Source of the DNA: CAJXII01 sp965242915
GTDB taxonomy: Bacteria; Campylobacterota; Campylobacteria; Campylobacterales; Arcobacteraceae
DNA: 64,000 nucleotides
NCBI GenBank assembly: GCA_965242915.1
Contig: CBDETN010000027.1
Location: forward strand, 1 to 64,000
Direction: 5' to 3'
Position numbers and translations under genes: made by a program. The notes under the pieces are model-generated. The model did not search any database. It saw only the letters and a program-made list of their open reading frames with translations, and had not been told where the DNA came from. Each line of letters opens with the position of its first letter. The first letter of the stretch is position 1. Of the stretch, positions 45,901 through 55,340 are shown in pieces.

Positions 45901-46525
45901 AATATTAGAATTTGAAAAAGCATCTTTAGGATTTTATGTATCTGGGCATCCGCTTGATAAATATCGTGAAAGTTTAGATGAGATAAATTATACTTTAAGC
46001 AGTGAGATTGATGAGTTAGCAGATGGTGCAGAAGCTTTAATAGTAGGACAGATAGAATCAATTGTAAATAAAGTAAGTAAAAAAGGCTTTAAGTTTGGAA
46101 TAGCAACTATTATGGATTTTCATGGAAGCCTCGAACTTATGCTTTTTGAAGATAGATTAAAAGAGCTTGAAGAAGATTTTGATCTTACTAAACCAATAGC
46201 ATTTAAAGTAAGAGCAAAAGTAAATGACTTTGGAGTTCAACTTAGTTTACGGAAGATTGAGACTTTAAAAGAAGCAAAAAAAGAGAAACTTAAAACTAAA
46301 AGAGTAGAAAAAATTGAGCCGACTTTAAGTGTAGCAGTTGATTATTCTGATGACTTTAATGTTCTTTTTAAAATCCATGAAATTATATCTAAAAATCAAG
46401 GCAAACGACCTATAATGATTACTATTAAATCTAAACTTGGTGATGTTGAGATTGATAGCGGGTATTATGTGAATAAGGGTGTTGAGAGTATGTTGAAAGA
46501 GATAAATGGGGTATATGTAGGATGA
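42977..46525 (+). CDS. dnaE: DNA polymerase III alpha subunit
   Basis: 1182 aa. PHP domain at the N-terminus (THLHLHTEYSLLDGANKI, AMTDHGNMFG), palm with VGPGRGSAAGSLVAFAL and PDIDMDFCQARR supplying catalytic Asp residues, QEQVMQIVQTIGGFSLGGAD in the fingers, and a C-terminal OB-fold. The replicative polymerase. No strong terminator follows; its TGA overlaps a 17-codon frame, and the acquired region starts here. Confidence 0.97.
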   Translation: MSNTPQFTHLHLHTEYSLLDGANKIKALAKKVKELGMTSVAMTDHGNMFGTIDFYNTMKKEGIKPIIGMEAYLHNQEDIGDKSVKQRFHLCLYAKNDIGYKNLMYLSSQAYMKGFYYYPRINKKLLKENCEGLVCTAACLQGEINWHLNLANEKNVKNGAKGYDRAKEIALEYKEIFGDDFYLEIMRHGIHDQHYIDTQIIKISQETGIKIVATNDTHYTNAKDADAHEAFMCIAMNKLYDDPKRLRHSVHEFYVKSPQEIARLYADIPEAIHNTQEIVEKCNLEIKLGNPTPPNFKFTREKAQLSNLNLPEPDIEYLLENDKILFIHECRQGLEKRLKIVDKDKHQEYKDRLQIEMDIINNMKFPGYMLIVWDFVIYAKIQKIPVGPGRGSAAGSLVAFALEITDIDPMPYGLLFERFLNPERISMPDIDMDFCQARRQEVIDYVVEKYGRSNVAQIITFGKLLAKGVIRDVARVLDMPYSQADAMAKLIPDELGIDLENSWEKEPKIKELCDTNPTAARVWEYALALEGLNRNAGTHAAGVVISNEPLWRKTPLFKPAGLENALATQYSGKYVEDVDLIKFDFLGLKTLTVIEGANQLVEKRHGKRIDFVKQDVDDKAVYDLIQTGHTIGLFQIESSGMQDLCKRLKPSNFEEIIAVLALYRPGPMESGMLDDFIDRKHGRAKVDYFYDEFEEPLKPILEPTYGVIVYQEQVMQIVQTIGGFSLGGADLVRRAMGKKIVEEMDRLKGEFADGGVKKGFNRQHCEELFDLIVKFAGYGFNKSHSAAYAMVTFYTSYLKKYYPTEFMASLLTSEKDNTDKVVKYVDEVKRMGYELVPPHINKSDLVFNANTLEDKEVVMFGMGALKGAGDVAINSILAAREDGGDFKDLSDFISRTDGSKVNKRVIETLIKSGALDCFGYSRKAMVEQLEDIVEEVGKVARQKKDHAKPNLFADDDDMISVDLDLKDMPEFNDTEILEFEKASLGFYVSGHPLDKYRESLDEINYTLSSEIDELADGAEALIVGQIESIVNKVSKKGFKFGIATIMDFHGSLELMLFEDRLKELEEDFDLTKPIAFKVRAKVNDFGVQLSLRKIETLKEAKKEKLKTKRVEKIEPTLSVAVDYSDDFNVLFKIHEIISKNQGKRPIMITIKSKLGDVEIDSGYYVNKGVESMLKEINGVYVG

Positions 46526-46564
46526 GGACACTAAGTTTAGCTAAAGATATTTTAGGATTAGACT

Positions 46565-46999
46565 ATGGGGTATAACCCACCTTATACTATTACATCAAAA
46601 ATGTTATCACTTTCTACCCAGATTGGTGTAGAATTAACAAAGATAGAGGCTAATGAAAAAAATATTATTACGCCTAAACTTCGTAAAAAGAACCGTATCA
46701 AAACTTTAGCTGGAACACTTGAAATAGAAGGTAATTTTTTAGGTGAAGAAAAGATTACAACTATTTTAGAAACTATTAAAAGTTCGGTAAAAGATTCGGT
46801 AAAAAGTTCGGTAAATACAGAAGATAGAATTTTAGAATATTTAAAACAAAATCCAAAAATTACGATTAAAGAATTAGCTCAAATTTTAGACTTAACAACT
46901 AGAGCTATTGAAAAGCAAATAGCAAAATTAAAAAAAGAGAACAAAATTTTAAGAGTTGGTAGTGCTAGAAAAGGATATTGGGAGATAGTAGATGAATAA
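46565..46999 (+). pseudogene. Fic-family protein remnant with the catalytic core deleted
   Basis: 144 aa. Residues 1-70 (YNPPYTITSKMLSLSTQIGV, LRKKNRIKTLAGTLEIEGN) match the N-terminal helices of Fic proteins, including the SxxIEGN-like inhibitory helix. Residues about 92-144 (ITIKELAQILDLTTRAIEKQ, VGSARKGYWEI) match the winged helix at the C-terminus of the same proteins. The HPFxxGNGR core of some 200 residues is absent. The junction holds three in-frame 12-bp repeats (K-[S/D]-S-V, 46779-46814). It could survive as an internal-deletion DNA-binding protein, or be decay at the island edge. Confidence 0.7.
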
Positions 47000-47123
47000 G
47001 TTAAATTTAATAACTTATTTTGTAATTGATACTTTTAAGATAGCTGATAAAAAGGATTATTTTAAAGATTTTTTATCTGAAAATGATGAAATATTATTAA
47101 GAATGGAAAATATAAAAATATGA
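46992..47123 (+). CDS. 43-aa ORF coupled to the defence operon
   Basis: ATG at 46992 overlaps the Fic remnant stop, and its TGA overlaps the ATG of the helicase gene (ATGA). Product: MNKLNLITYFVIDTFKIADK and on to LLRMENIKI. Acidic and Lys-rich, unrecognised. The overlaps on both sides suggest that it is translated; it may only serve as coupling leader. Confidence 0.45.
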   Translation: MNKLNLITYFVIDTFKIADKKDYFKDFLSENDEILLRMENIKI

Positions 47124-50100
47124 GTTCAAAATTTTTTACAAATCAAGGTTCAAATACCTTAGAAAATAGATTAAAAGATATTCTTACACATTATGATATT
47201 AAGAATTTGGAATTTTTAATTGGTTATTTCAGAATAAGTGGTTTCAAAAAGATTGCTTCGTTACTAAATAATGTTGATAAATTAAGAATACTTGTTGGTA
47301 TTAATGTTGATAAATTAACTATTGATGCTAAAAATAGAGGTAAAAAATTTAATTTACTAGACTATGAAAAATTTAGTCAAGAATTTTGTGAAAATCAAAA
47401 AGATATATTGGCAAGTGAAAGCTATTCCAAAGAGATAGATGAAAGTGTAAATCAATTTATTAAAATGATGGTTAAAAATAAACTTGAAATCAGAATATCA
47501 CAAGATAAAAATATACATTCTAAAATATATATATTAAGAGAAAATGAAATCATAAGACATGATGAAACCACAGAATATCGTGGTTCAGTTATAACTGGAA
47601 GTTCAAATTTAACTGAAAATGGATTATCAAAGAATTATGAATTTAATGTGGAACTAAAATATAGTGAAGATATTGAATTTGCATTAAATGAATTTGAAGA
47701 TTTATGGTCTAAATCTATTGAGATTAAAGAAGAAGATATTGAAACTATTAAACAAAATAGTTATCTAAAAGAGATGACTCCTTATGAAGTTTATTTAAAA
47801 TTTCTAATTGAACATTTTGAAGATAGAGTTGATTATGACCCGTCAGTTGCTAATGACTTACCAAAAGGTTATATGAAGTTAGCTTATCAAATTGATGCAG
47901 TTAATGAGGGACTATCAAAGATAAAAAAACATAGTGGTTTTTTCTTATCTGATGTTGTTGGACTTGGTAAAACTATTACAAGTGCTATGATTGTTAGAAG
48001 ATTATGTTTTGAAACAAAAGGACAAATACTTATTATTGCACCACCATCAATAAAAAAAGAATGGATTGAAACATTTAAAAAGTTTCAAATTGGTTCATTT
48101 AGACATTTTGAGTTTAGGTCTTATGGTGCATTAGAAAAAATTACTGATACACAAGATTATGAAACTATTATTATTGATGAATCTCATAAATTTAAAAACT
48201 TTTCTACTTCAAGATATAAAGAGTTAGAGCGGATTTGTAAAGAACAAGTTAAATATAAAAAGAAAATCATCCTTGTATCAGCAACACCTTTAAATAATAA
48301 GCCACAAGATATAGCAAATCAATTGTATCTGTTTCAAGATAAGAGAAATTCAACTATTGATTCACATCCAAATTTAGAAATATTTTTTGCTGATATTGAT
48401 AAAAGATATAAAGAGATTATTGGTAAAAAAGAAAATAAATCAGAACTAACAAAAGAGGAACTTGAAGAGCTTGAAAGATTATCTAAAAAAGTTCGAGATA
48501 ATATTTTAAGAGAAGTGATGGTTAGAAGAACAAGAACAGATATACAAACAAATGACACCTATTCAAAAGATATAAAAGAACAAGGTTTACATATACCTAA
48601 AATTAACCCTGTTGTAGAACTTGAATATAAACTTGATGATAATCTAATCAAAGTATTTGATAAAACTATTGATTTATTAACTAATGAAAAAATTGGATTA
48701 CAATATCATAGATATAAAATATTAGCTTATTTAAATGAAAGTGGAAAAAAGAAGTATGGTAAAATTCAAGAGGGATTTATAGAGTTAAGTTCAGAAGCAC
48801 TTGCTAAGTTGATGCAAACAATGCTAATAAAAAGATTGGAGAGTTCATTTACAGCTTTTAAATCAACTATTAATAAACAAAAAAGAAACTTATTGATATT
48901 AATTGATATGTTTAAAGATGGTGTTATATTCATACCTTCAAAACATTTTAATCTTTATGATTTAATAGAACAAGATGAAGATAATTTTACAGATAAAATT
49001 GAAGATTATTTAGCAAATGAAAAAATGAAAGCTTTTGATTCAAGTGATTTTAATGATATATATATAGAACAATTAAAAAGTGATTTAATTATATTAGAAG
49101 ATATTGTTAAATTATGGGAAGATATAGATTATGACCCAAAATTAGATAAATTTAAAATGATTTTAGATGAACATACTGATGAAAAAATAGTAGTATTTAC
49201 AGAATCTAAACAAACAGCTTTATATCTTGAAGAGCAACTAAAAGACTATAAAAAAGTTTTAACAGTTCATGGTGGGAATAGAGATAAATTAAAAGATATT
49301 ATTAGAGCAAATTTTGATGCTAATTATCCTGATAAGAAAAATGATTTTAATGTAATTATCTCAACAGATACATTAAGTGAAGGTGTAAATATGCACCAAA
49401 GTAATATCATATACAACTATGATATACCTTGGAACTCTACAAGACTTATGCAAAGAATAGGAAGAATAAATCGTATAGGAACTTCACACAACCAAATACA
49501 TATTTATAACTTTAAACCTACAGCACAAAGTGAAGCATTAATTGAGTTATCAAAAAAAGCATTTATAAAACTACAAACATTTCATCATACAGTTGGAGAA
49601 GATAGTCAAATATATTCAAAAGATGAAAAAGTAGGAACTGTATCATTGTATGAAAGTAATATAGAAAAACCAGATGCAGAGTTAAAATTTCTAGAAGAGA
49701 TTAGAAATTATAATGAAGCTAATCCAAGAAAATTTGAACTACTTAAAGAACTACCAAAAAAAGTAAGAGTTCAAAGAGATATTAATAGTTCATCTGAAAC
49801 TTCATTGGTCTTTATTAAAAATTATGAATCTAAAAATTACTATAAAGTAGATAATGAAAATTGTGAAGCAATTAGTTTTGTAAATATGGCAACACATTTA
49901 AAAACTGATACAAAAGAAAAAGCTATCTTACCAATTAAAGATTATCATTATGACCATGTAAAAAAAGCTATTGATTTTTATGAGAATGAACTTAATGGAA
50001 TTGTTAAGCAAGTTACTACAGTAAAAGTAAAACATAAAAATGACCAACAAGCAATTAAGCTTTTTAAATCTTGGATAGATAAAGGTTTTATTCAAAAAGA

Positions 50101-50314
50101 TATTTTTGATATTTTTACAAAAACAATTAGAGATGGTAAGCTTCAAAATTTAGGTAAAGATATTATAACTATATCAAAAAAGTTTAAAGATTTTGAGATA
50201 ACAAAAGAGATTAAAAAACTACAAGAAAAATATAGTTTAGTTCATCAAGAAACTAAACAAGAACAACAAATAAAAACTAAAATAGATATTATTTTAAGTG
50301 AAACATTTATATAA
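47120..50314 (+). CDS. PLD nuclease-SNF2 helicase fusion (defence operon A)
   Basis: 1064 aa. Residues about 20-200: phospholipase D/HKD-type domain with one H-x-K (His133, Lys135, NIHSKIYIL) and the GSSNLTENGL motif (Asn163). Residues about 250-800: SNF2-type helicase with Walker A DVVGLGKT (278-285), DESH (353-356), SATPLNN (387-393), ISTDTLSEGVNMHQ and the arginine-finger motif QRIGRINRIG. C-terminal part (about 800-1064) unrecognised. Such proteins serve as translocase-nucleases in restriction-type systems. It resembles DISARM DrmD plus DrmC fused in one chain, but DrmA/DrmB are absent. Confidence 0.88.
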   Translation: MSSKFFTNQGSNTLENRLKDILTHYDIKNLEFLIGYFRISGFKKIASLLNNVDKLRILVGINVDKLTIDAKNRGKKFNLLDYEKFSQEFCENQKDILASESYSKEIDESVNQFIKMMVKNKLEIRISQDKNIHSKIYILRENEIIRHDETTEYRGSVITGSSNLTENGLSKNYEFNVELKYSEDIEFALNEFEDLWSKSIEIKEEDIETIKQNSYLKEMTPYEVYLKFLIEHFEDRVDYDPSVANDLPKGYMKLAYQIDAVNEGLSKIKKHSGFFLSDVVGLGKTITSAMIVRRLCFETKGQILIIAPPSIKKEWIETFKKFQIGSFRHFEFRSYGALEKITDTQDYETIIIDESHKFKNFSTSRYKELERICKEQVKYKKKIILVSATPLNNKPQDIANQLYLFQDKRNSTIDSHPNLEIFFADIDKRYKEIIGKKENKSELTKEELEELERLSKKVRDNILREVMVRRTRTDIQTNDTYSKDIKEQGLHIPKINPVVELEYKLDDNLIKVFDKTIDLLTNEKIGLQYHRYKILAYLNESGKKKYGKIQEGFIELSSEALAKLMQTMLIKRLESSFTAFKSTINKQKRNLLILIDMFKDGVIFIPSKHFNLYDLIEQDEDNFTDKIEDYLANEKMKAFDSSDFNDIYIEQLKSDLIILEDIVKLWEDIDYDPKLDKFKMILDEHTDEKIVVFTESKQTALYLEEQLKDYKKVLTVHGGNRDKLKDIIRANFDANYPDKKNDFNVIISTDTLSEGVNMHQSNIIYNYDIPWNSTRLMQRIGRINRIGTSHNQIHIYNFKPTAQSEALIELSKKAFIKLQTFHHTVGEDSQIYSKDEKVGTVSLYESNIEKPDAELKFLEEIRNYNEANPRKFELLKELPKKVRVQRDINSSSETSLVFIKNYESKNYYKVDNENCEAISFVNMATHLKTDTKEKAILPIKDYHYDHVKKAIDFYENELNGIVKQVTTVKVKHKNDQQAIKLFKSWIDKGFIQKDIFDIFTKTIRDGKLQNLGKDIITISKKFKDFEITKEIKKLQEKYSLVHQETKQEQQIKTKIDIILSETFI

Positions 50315-50329
50315 ATAAAAGGATAAAAT

Positions 50330-53300
50330 TTGGATATTAAAAACTTTTTACAATCAAGCTATAAAAAAGAAAACTTTATAGAGTTTATTTTTAATAAATT
50401 TTATGGCTTTGAAGAAAATGATACTGACTATGAAACACCATTAGACTCAGAGCAAGATAATATTCAAAAATATAAATTTTTAGGACAAGTTGAACTAGAT
50501 GATGGTAAAGAGATAGGATTTTTTGAATTTGTATCAACAGATAAAAAAGATATAGAAAACAATAGAGTATCTTTAAATAATATCTTAAAAAAGAAAGTTG
50601 AAGATGCGCTACTTGACGGAGCAATAGCAGTATTTTATAACCCAACTAAACCAAATGTATGGAGATTGTCTTTTATTCAATTTAGCTATGATGAGAATGA
50701 TAAACAGCAAGTAACTAATCTAAAAAGGTATACTTATGTTTTAGGAAAAAATATGGCTATAAAAACAGCCTATTTACAATTAAAAGATATACAGTATCCA
50801 TCTATGATTGAACTGGAAAAAGCATTTAGTGTCGAAGCAATTACAGAAGAATTTTATAAAGAAATAATTATATTATATAATAATCTAATAAATAGTTATC
50901 TAATATATCCAAATAATAATTTAAATAATAAAACAGAATTTTCAATAAGATTAATTGGAAGACTTTTATTTATAAAATTTCTTAACAAAAAAGACCTTGT
51001 TCCAAACAATATATTTGATATACAAAATAAATACTATAGTAAAATACTTGAACCACTTTTCTTTGAACAATTAAATACAAAGCAAGAAGATAGAAAAATA
51101 AATTATATTAATAATAAAATACCATTTTTAAATGGTGGATTATTTGAACCAATGGATCTAGATTTATATAATAAAAATGAAACTATAATTGTTGAAGATG
51201 AATTTTTTAAAGAGTTTTACCAACATATTAATAAATATAATTTTACAATTGATGAAAACAGTATAGAAGATAGCGATTTATCAATAGATCCAGAAATGCT
51301 AGGAAGAGTATTTGAAAATTTATTAGCAGAAATTAATGATAATACAAGAGAAAGTGCACAAAAAGCGACGGGAAGCTATTATACCCCAAGAGAAATTGTT
51401 GAATATATGATTAACGAATCATTACTAAAATATTTAGAAAAGAATACATCCATTGATAAACATATTTTAAAGAATATTATTTTATTTTATGGTATACCTG
51501 AAAATGACTATGAAAAAACCGAACTATTAACAGCATTATTTAAGTTGAAAATTATTGATCCAGCTTGTGGAAGTGGTGCTTTTCCTATTGGATTTTTACA
51601 AAAGATTGTTAAAATACTAGAATTAATTGATCCAAATGCAAATATATGGTTTAACTTACAAAGTATTGAATTCCAATTAAAACATAAAAATAGAGAAAAA
51701 AATTATATTAGAAAATTATCAATTATTAAAAATTCTATATATGGTATAGATATTCATCCCATGGCTGTAGAAATTAGTAAATTAAGAGCATTCTTATCTT
51801 TAATAGTTGATGAAAAAATATTTGAAGATAGAGATAACAGAGGAATAGAAACTTTACCTAATCTTGAATTTAAATTTGTTTGTTCAAATACTTTACTACC
51901 AATTATAAAAGAAAATAAATTTGATGAATTAGAAAATGAATTAATAGATTTAAAAAATAATTATTTTGAATCATATGGATTAGATAAAAAGAAAATAATT
52001 ACAAAATATAATAATATAATTCAATCTTATCAATATGATAGTATTCTAAAATATAATCCATTTATTCCAAAAAATATTGCTCATGAGTTTGATATAAGTT
52101 TTATGTTTGATACTAATAGAAAGTTTGATATTGTAATTAGTAATCCTCCATATAAAAGAATTCAAGGAATCAATAAAGATATCTCTAAAAAATATAAAAA
52201 TATTTATCAATCAGCAACGGGTGGATATGATTTATATGTAATATTTACTGAGCAAGCATTAAAGTTAGTTTCAGATAAAGGAATTGTAAATTTTATCATG
52301 CCGGATAGATGGGTTAATTCTGCTTTTGGAAAAGGGTTGAGAAAAACAACATATAAAAGAGTTTTCAAACTAATTTCTTTTAAAGATTATAAAGTATTTA
52401 ATGCATCAACTTATACTTCACTTATATGGCTTAGTAAAGATACAAATTATATAAATTATTTAGAATTAAAAAAAGATTTAAAAACAAATACTAAATTAAA
52501 ATTATTTTTAGATGAAATAAATGATAATGATTATTCACAAATTGAGTATAAAAATTTAAATGAAGATGGTTGGATTCTTACAAATAAAATTTCAGCTAAT
52601 ATTTTAAATATACTTAATATAAATAAATTAAAATTAAATGATATTTTTGAAAGAATTTATACAGGATTACAAACAAGTAATGATCAAGTGTATTTTCTAG
52701 ATAAATGTAAAAATATAGATGATAATTTAATTAGTGGTTTTTCCCAAGAACTACAAGAAAGAGTTGTAATTGAAAAAGATTTTACAAAGCCTATTTTAAA
52801 AGGTGATGATATTCATAAGTATAAAAAATTAGAAACAAAAAAGGTAGTTATATTTCCTTATATTATTCAACTAGAGGAAGAAAAAGAAAAGGCTATATTA
52901 TTATCTGAAGAAGAAATATCATCATTTTTTCCCAATGGATATGAATATTTAAAAAGATGTGAAGATATTCTTAGAAATAGAGAAAAAGGTAAATTTAATA
53001 TTGATGGAGAATGGTATCAATTTGGTAGAAAACAAGGAATGGTAGGAGTAGAAGAAGAAAAAATCTTGTCTCGTGATATTTCTAAAGGTGGAGATTACTC
53101 ATATGATAAATTTGGAGAATTTTATCATACAACAACAGTATATGGCTACAAAAAATATAAACATATCAAAGAAAGTTATAAATTTTATTTATCAATATTA
53201 AATTCTAAACTTATGTGGTGGTATTTACAGCAAGTAGGAATACCATTAGCTGGTGGATATTATAGGTATATGCCAAGGTATGTAGAAAACTTTCCTATTC

Positions 53301-53683
53301 CTCAATTTAACAATGATGAGCCTATTTGTTTTGAAATTTTAGTTGATTATATTATTTTTTTAAATAATAATATAAAGGATGATATAAATGAATATGTCTC
53401 AAATGAACATATTATTGAGCAATTTAAAGAAGTTTTAGATGCAATGATATATGAATTATATTTTAGAAAGCAATTTAAAGAAAAGAATATCAAGTTTATT
53501 CATTATGCAAAAGAAATTTTTAAACCAATTGAAGATTTAGATTCTAAATATAAAAGTGATATTATCAATAAATCTTATGATTTATTAACTGAACAATCAA
53601 ATAAAATAAGAAATAATTTAATTCTAATTGATATTGAGTTTAAAGACATTATTATTCCTATAAAAAGGGCATTTAATGTATAA
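50330..53683 (+). CDS. Eco57I-like N6-adenine DNA methyltransferase (defence operon B)
   Basis: 1117 aa. Residues 1-200: alpha/beta region with WRLSF near 111-115, seen in type IIG-like enzymes; no clear PD-(D/E)XK is visible. The methylase core has PEMLGRVFENLLAEIN and ATGSYYTPREIVEYM (321-360), SAM motif I DPACGSGAF (410-418) and catalytic NPPY (605-608). After about residue 750 comes a target-recognition-type region, starting near LKLNDIFERIYTGLQTSNDQ. TTG start at 50330 behind AAAGGA. Likely marks host DNA; the 3' end overlaps gene C by 8 bases. Confidence 0.9.
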   Translation: MDIKNFLQSSYKKENFIEFIFNKFYGFEENDTDYETPLDSEQDNIQKYKFLGQVELDDGKEIGFFEFVSTDKKDIENNRVSLNNILKKKVEDALLDGAIAVFYNPTKPNVWRLSFIQFSYDENDKQQVTNLKRYTYVLGKNMAIKTAYLQLKDIQYPSMIELEKAFSVEAITEEFYKEIIILYNNLINSYLIYPNNNLNNKTEFSIRLIGRLLFIKFLNKKDLVPNNIFDIQNKYYSKILEPLFFEQLNTKQEDRKINYINNKIPFLNGGLFEPMDLDLYNKNETIIVEDEFFKEFYQHINKYNFTIDENSIEDSDLSIDPEMLGRVFENLLAEINDNTRESAQKATGSYYTPREIVEYMINESLLKYLEKNTSIDKHILKNIILFYGIPENDYEKTELLTALFKLKIIDPACGSGAFPIGFLQKIVKILELIDPNANIWFNLQSIEFQLKHKNREKNYIRKLSIIKNSIYGIDIHPMAVEISKLRAFLSLIVDEKIFEDRDNRGIETLPNLEFKFVCSNTLLPIIKENKFDELENELIDLKNNYFESYGLDKKKIITKYNNIIQSYQYDSILKYNPFIPKNIAHEFDISFMFDTNRKFDIVISNPPYKRIQGINKDISKKYKNIYQSATGGYDLYVIFTEQALKLVSDKGIVNFIMPDRWVNSAFGKGLRKTTYKRVFKLISFKDYKVFNASTYTSLIWLSKDTNYINYLELKKDLKTNTKLKLFLDEINDNDYSQIEYKNLNEDGWILTNKISANILNILNINKLKLNDIFERIYTGLQTSNDQVYFLDKCKNIDDNLISGFSQELQERVVIEKDFTKPILKGDDIHKYKKLETKKVVIFPYIIQLEEEKEKAILLSEEEISSFFPNGYEYLKRCEDILRNREKGKFNIDGEWYQFGRKQGMVGVEEEKILSRDISKGGDYSYDKFGEFYHTTTVYGYKKYKHIKESYKFYLSILNSKLMWWYLQQVGIPLAGGYYRYMPRYVENFPIPQFNNDEPICFEILVDYIIFLNNNIKDDINEYVSNEHIIEQFKEVLDAMIYELYFRKQFKEKNIKFIHYAKEIFKPIEDLDSKYKSDIINKSYDLLTEQSNKIRNNLILIDIEFKDIIIPIKRAFNV

Positions 53684-55340
53684 AATAGATTCTTTAAATA
53701 TTAAAAGTTTTAAATTTTTCAAAGATGTTGAACCATTGAAATTTAATAAACAAAATATTTTAATATATGGTGAAAATGGTAGTGGTAAAAGTACAATTTT
53801 TTGGGCATTATATACTTTTTTTCAAAGTGCTTTAAAAGAAAATGATAATGAAATTAAAAAATATTTTATACAATCTACAGAAGCAAACCCAAATAAAAAT
53901 TCATTAGTAAATATTTATGAGAATTCTGATGAAAATGCAAAAATAGAATTGACTTTAAAAGATATAAATAATTTAAACTCAGATAAAGTATTTACAATTT
54001 CTAAAGAAAGTATTAATACAAACAAAGAAGATTTATTAATTGAGCAAGGATGTTATGCTGGAGACTTTATCAATTATAAATATATATTTAGATTTTTTGA
54101 TTTCCTACATACTGATGAAATTGATTTGTTTAAATTATTTGAATATGAAATATTACATTTTATAACTAAAGATGGACAAAATTTATCAGATTTGTGGGAT
54201 GAAATTGTAGATATAAAAAATAGAAATCCTGGACCTATAAAGGATAGAGATGAATTTAATAAATTAACAAATAAACTGGTTTTATTTAATAGAATTCTTA
54301 CTAATAAAATCAATCAAATTAACCAACCATCTAATGATTATTTGATAAAATTCAATTATGAAAACATAAAGCTTAAATTGAGAGTAATTAATGGCAAGTA
54401 TACCAGACAAAAAAAGTTTATAAAACCAAAGATTGATTTTTCCATTTCATTTAAAAAGGATTCTCAAAATGACTTAGCGATTCATCGTTCTCAAAGTTAT
54501 TTTAATGAAGCAAAATTAACAGCAATTGCATTATCTGTTAGATTCGCTCTTACTAAAATTAAATTACAAGAATCAGATTTAAAAGTATTAGTTCTAGATG
54601 ACTTACTTGTTTCTTTAGATATGTCAAACAGAGAACTAGTATTAGATATGCTCGTAAATGATGATTCCTTTCAAAATTTTCAAATTATTATGCTTACACA
54701 TGATAAAGCATTTTATGAAAAATCAAAAAGATATTTTAATTTTAAGCAAAAAAATCAATGGAAATATTTTGAAATGTATTTAGATAGGAATGAAGAAGGA
54801 ATTGAAAAGCCATATATTAAAGATTGTGAAGAATATAATACTTATATAGATATAGCGAAGCAACATTTTGAGAATAAAGACTATCCAGCTTCTGCAAACT
54901 ATTTAAGAAAAGAAGTAGAAAAAAGATTTGATGAATTTTTAGAATTAGATAGTTTAGATAAAAAAATATTTCTTTCTAAATTAAAAGAAAATTATTCTAA
55001 AATAATTGAATTTGGAAAAGACTTAGAAAGTTTGAAAAGTATTCTTGTACAATTTCAGCATTGTTCAAGAATGCCATCTGATATTCAAGTTGAAAAATGT
55101 ACCCTTTTTGCAAATCAAATTAGTTCTGCAATTGATGAGTTTAAGGAATATCAGATACATATTTTAGATGTTGATGAGTTTGAGAATTTACATTTTATTT
55201 TAAAAGATATTTTACATCCTCAGTCCCACAATGATTTATCTAGACCATTATATAAACTAGAACTAGAAAAATCAATAGAACTTGTTAGCGAATTTTCTAA
55301 TTTAATTGATGAAGCTATTAGTGGTGATTTCATTGAATAG
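53676..55340 (+). CDS. RecF/OLD-like ATPase (defence operon C)
   Basis: 554 aa. Walker A YGENGSGKST (31-40), ABC-type signature replaced by YFNEAKLTAIALSVRF (275-290), Walker B VLVLDD (304-309) and switch His in LTHDKAF (342). The region between the Walkers is short and not a long coiled coil, so it is no true SMC. The C-terminal 200 residues are helical, with ILHPQSHNDLSRPLYK near the end, and could be an effector or DNA-binding part; no TOPRIM or HEPN motif is certain. ATG overlaps gene B; the 3' end overlaps gene D. Confidence 0.85.
   Translation: MYKIDSLNIKSFKFFKDVEPLKFNKQNILIYGENGSGKSTIFWALYTFFQSALKENDNEIKKYFIQSTEANPNKNSLVNIYENSDENAKIELTLKDINNLNSDKVFTISKESINTNKEDLLIEQGCYAGDFINYKYIFRFFDFLHTDEIDLFKLFEYEILHFITKDGQNLSDLWDEIVDIKNRNPGPIKDRDEFNKLTNKLVLFNRILTNKINQINQPSNDYLIKFNYENIKLKLRVINGKYTRQKKFIKPKIDFSISFKKDSQNDLAIHRSQSYFNEAKLTAIALSVRFALTKIKLQESDLKVLVLDDLLVSLDMSNRELVLDMLVNDDSFQNFQIIMLTHDKAFYEKSKRYFNFKQKNQWKYFEMYLDRNEEGIEKPYIKDCEEYNTYIDIAKQHFENKDYPASANYLRKEVEKRFDEFLELDSLDKKIFLSKLKENYSKIIEFGKDLESLKSILVQFQHCSRMPSDIQVEKCTLFANQISSAIDEFKEYQIHILDVDEFENLHFILKDILHPQSHNDLSRPLYKLELEKSIELVSEFSNLIDEAISGDFIE

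Noticed and set aside
46523..46576. 17-codon ORF overlapping the dnaE stop (MRTLSLAKDILGLDYGV)
   Set aside because: Too short and without a homologue that I know; probably a scrap of the former downstream gene, so it is mentioned only under the island finding.
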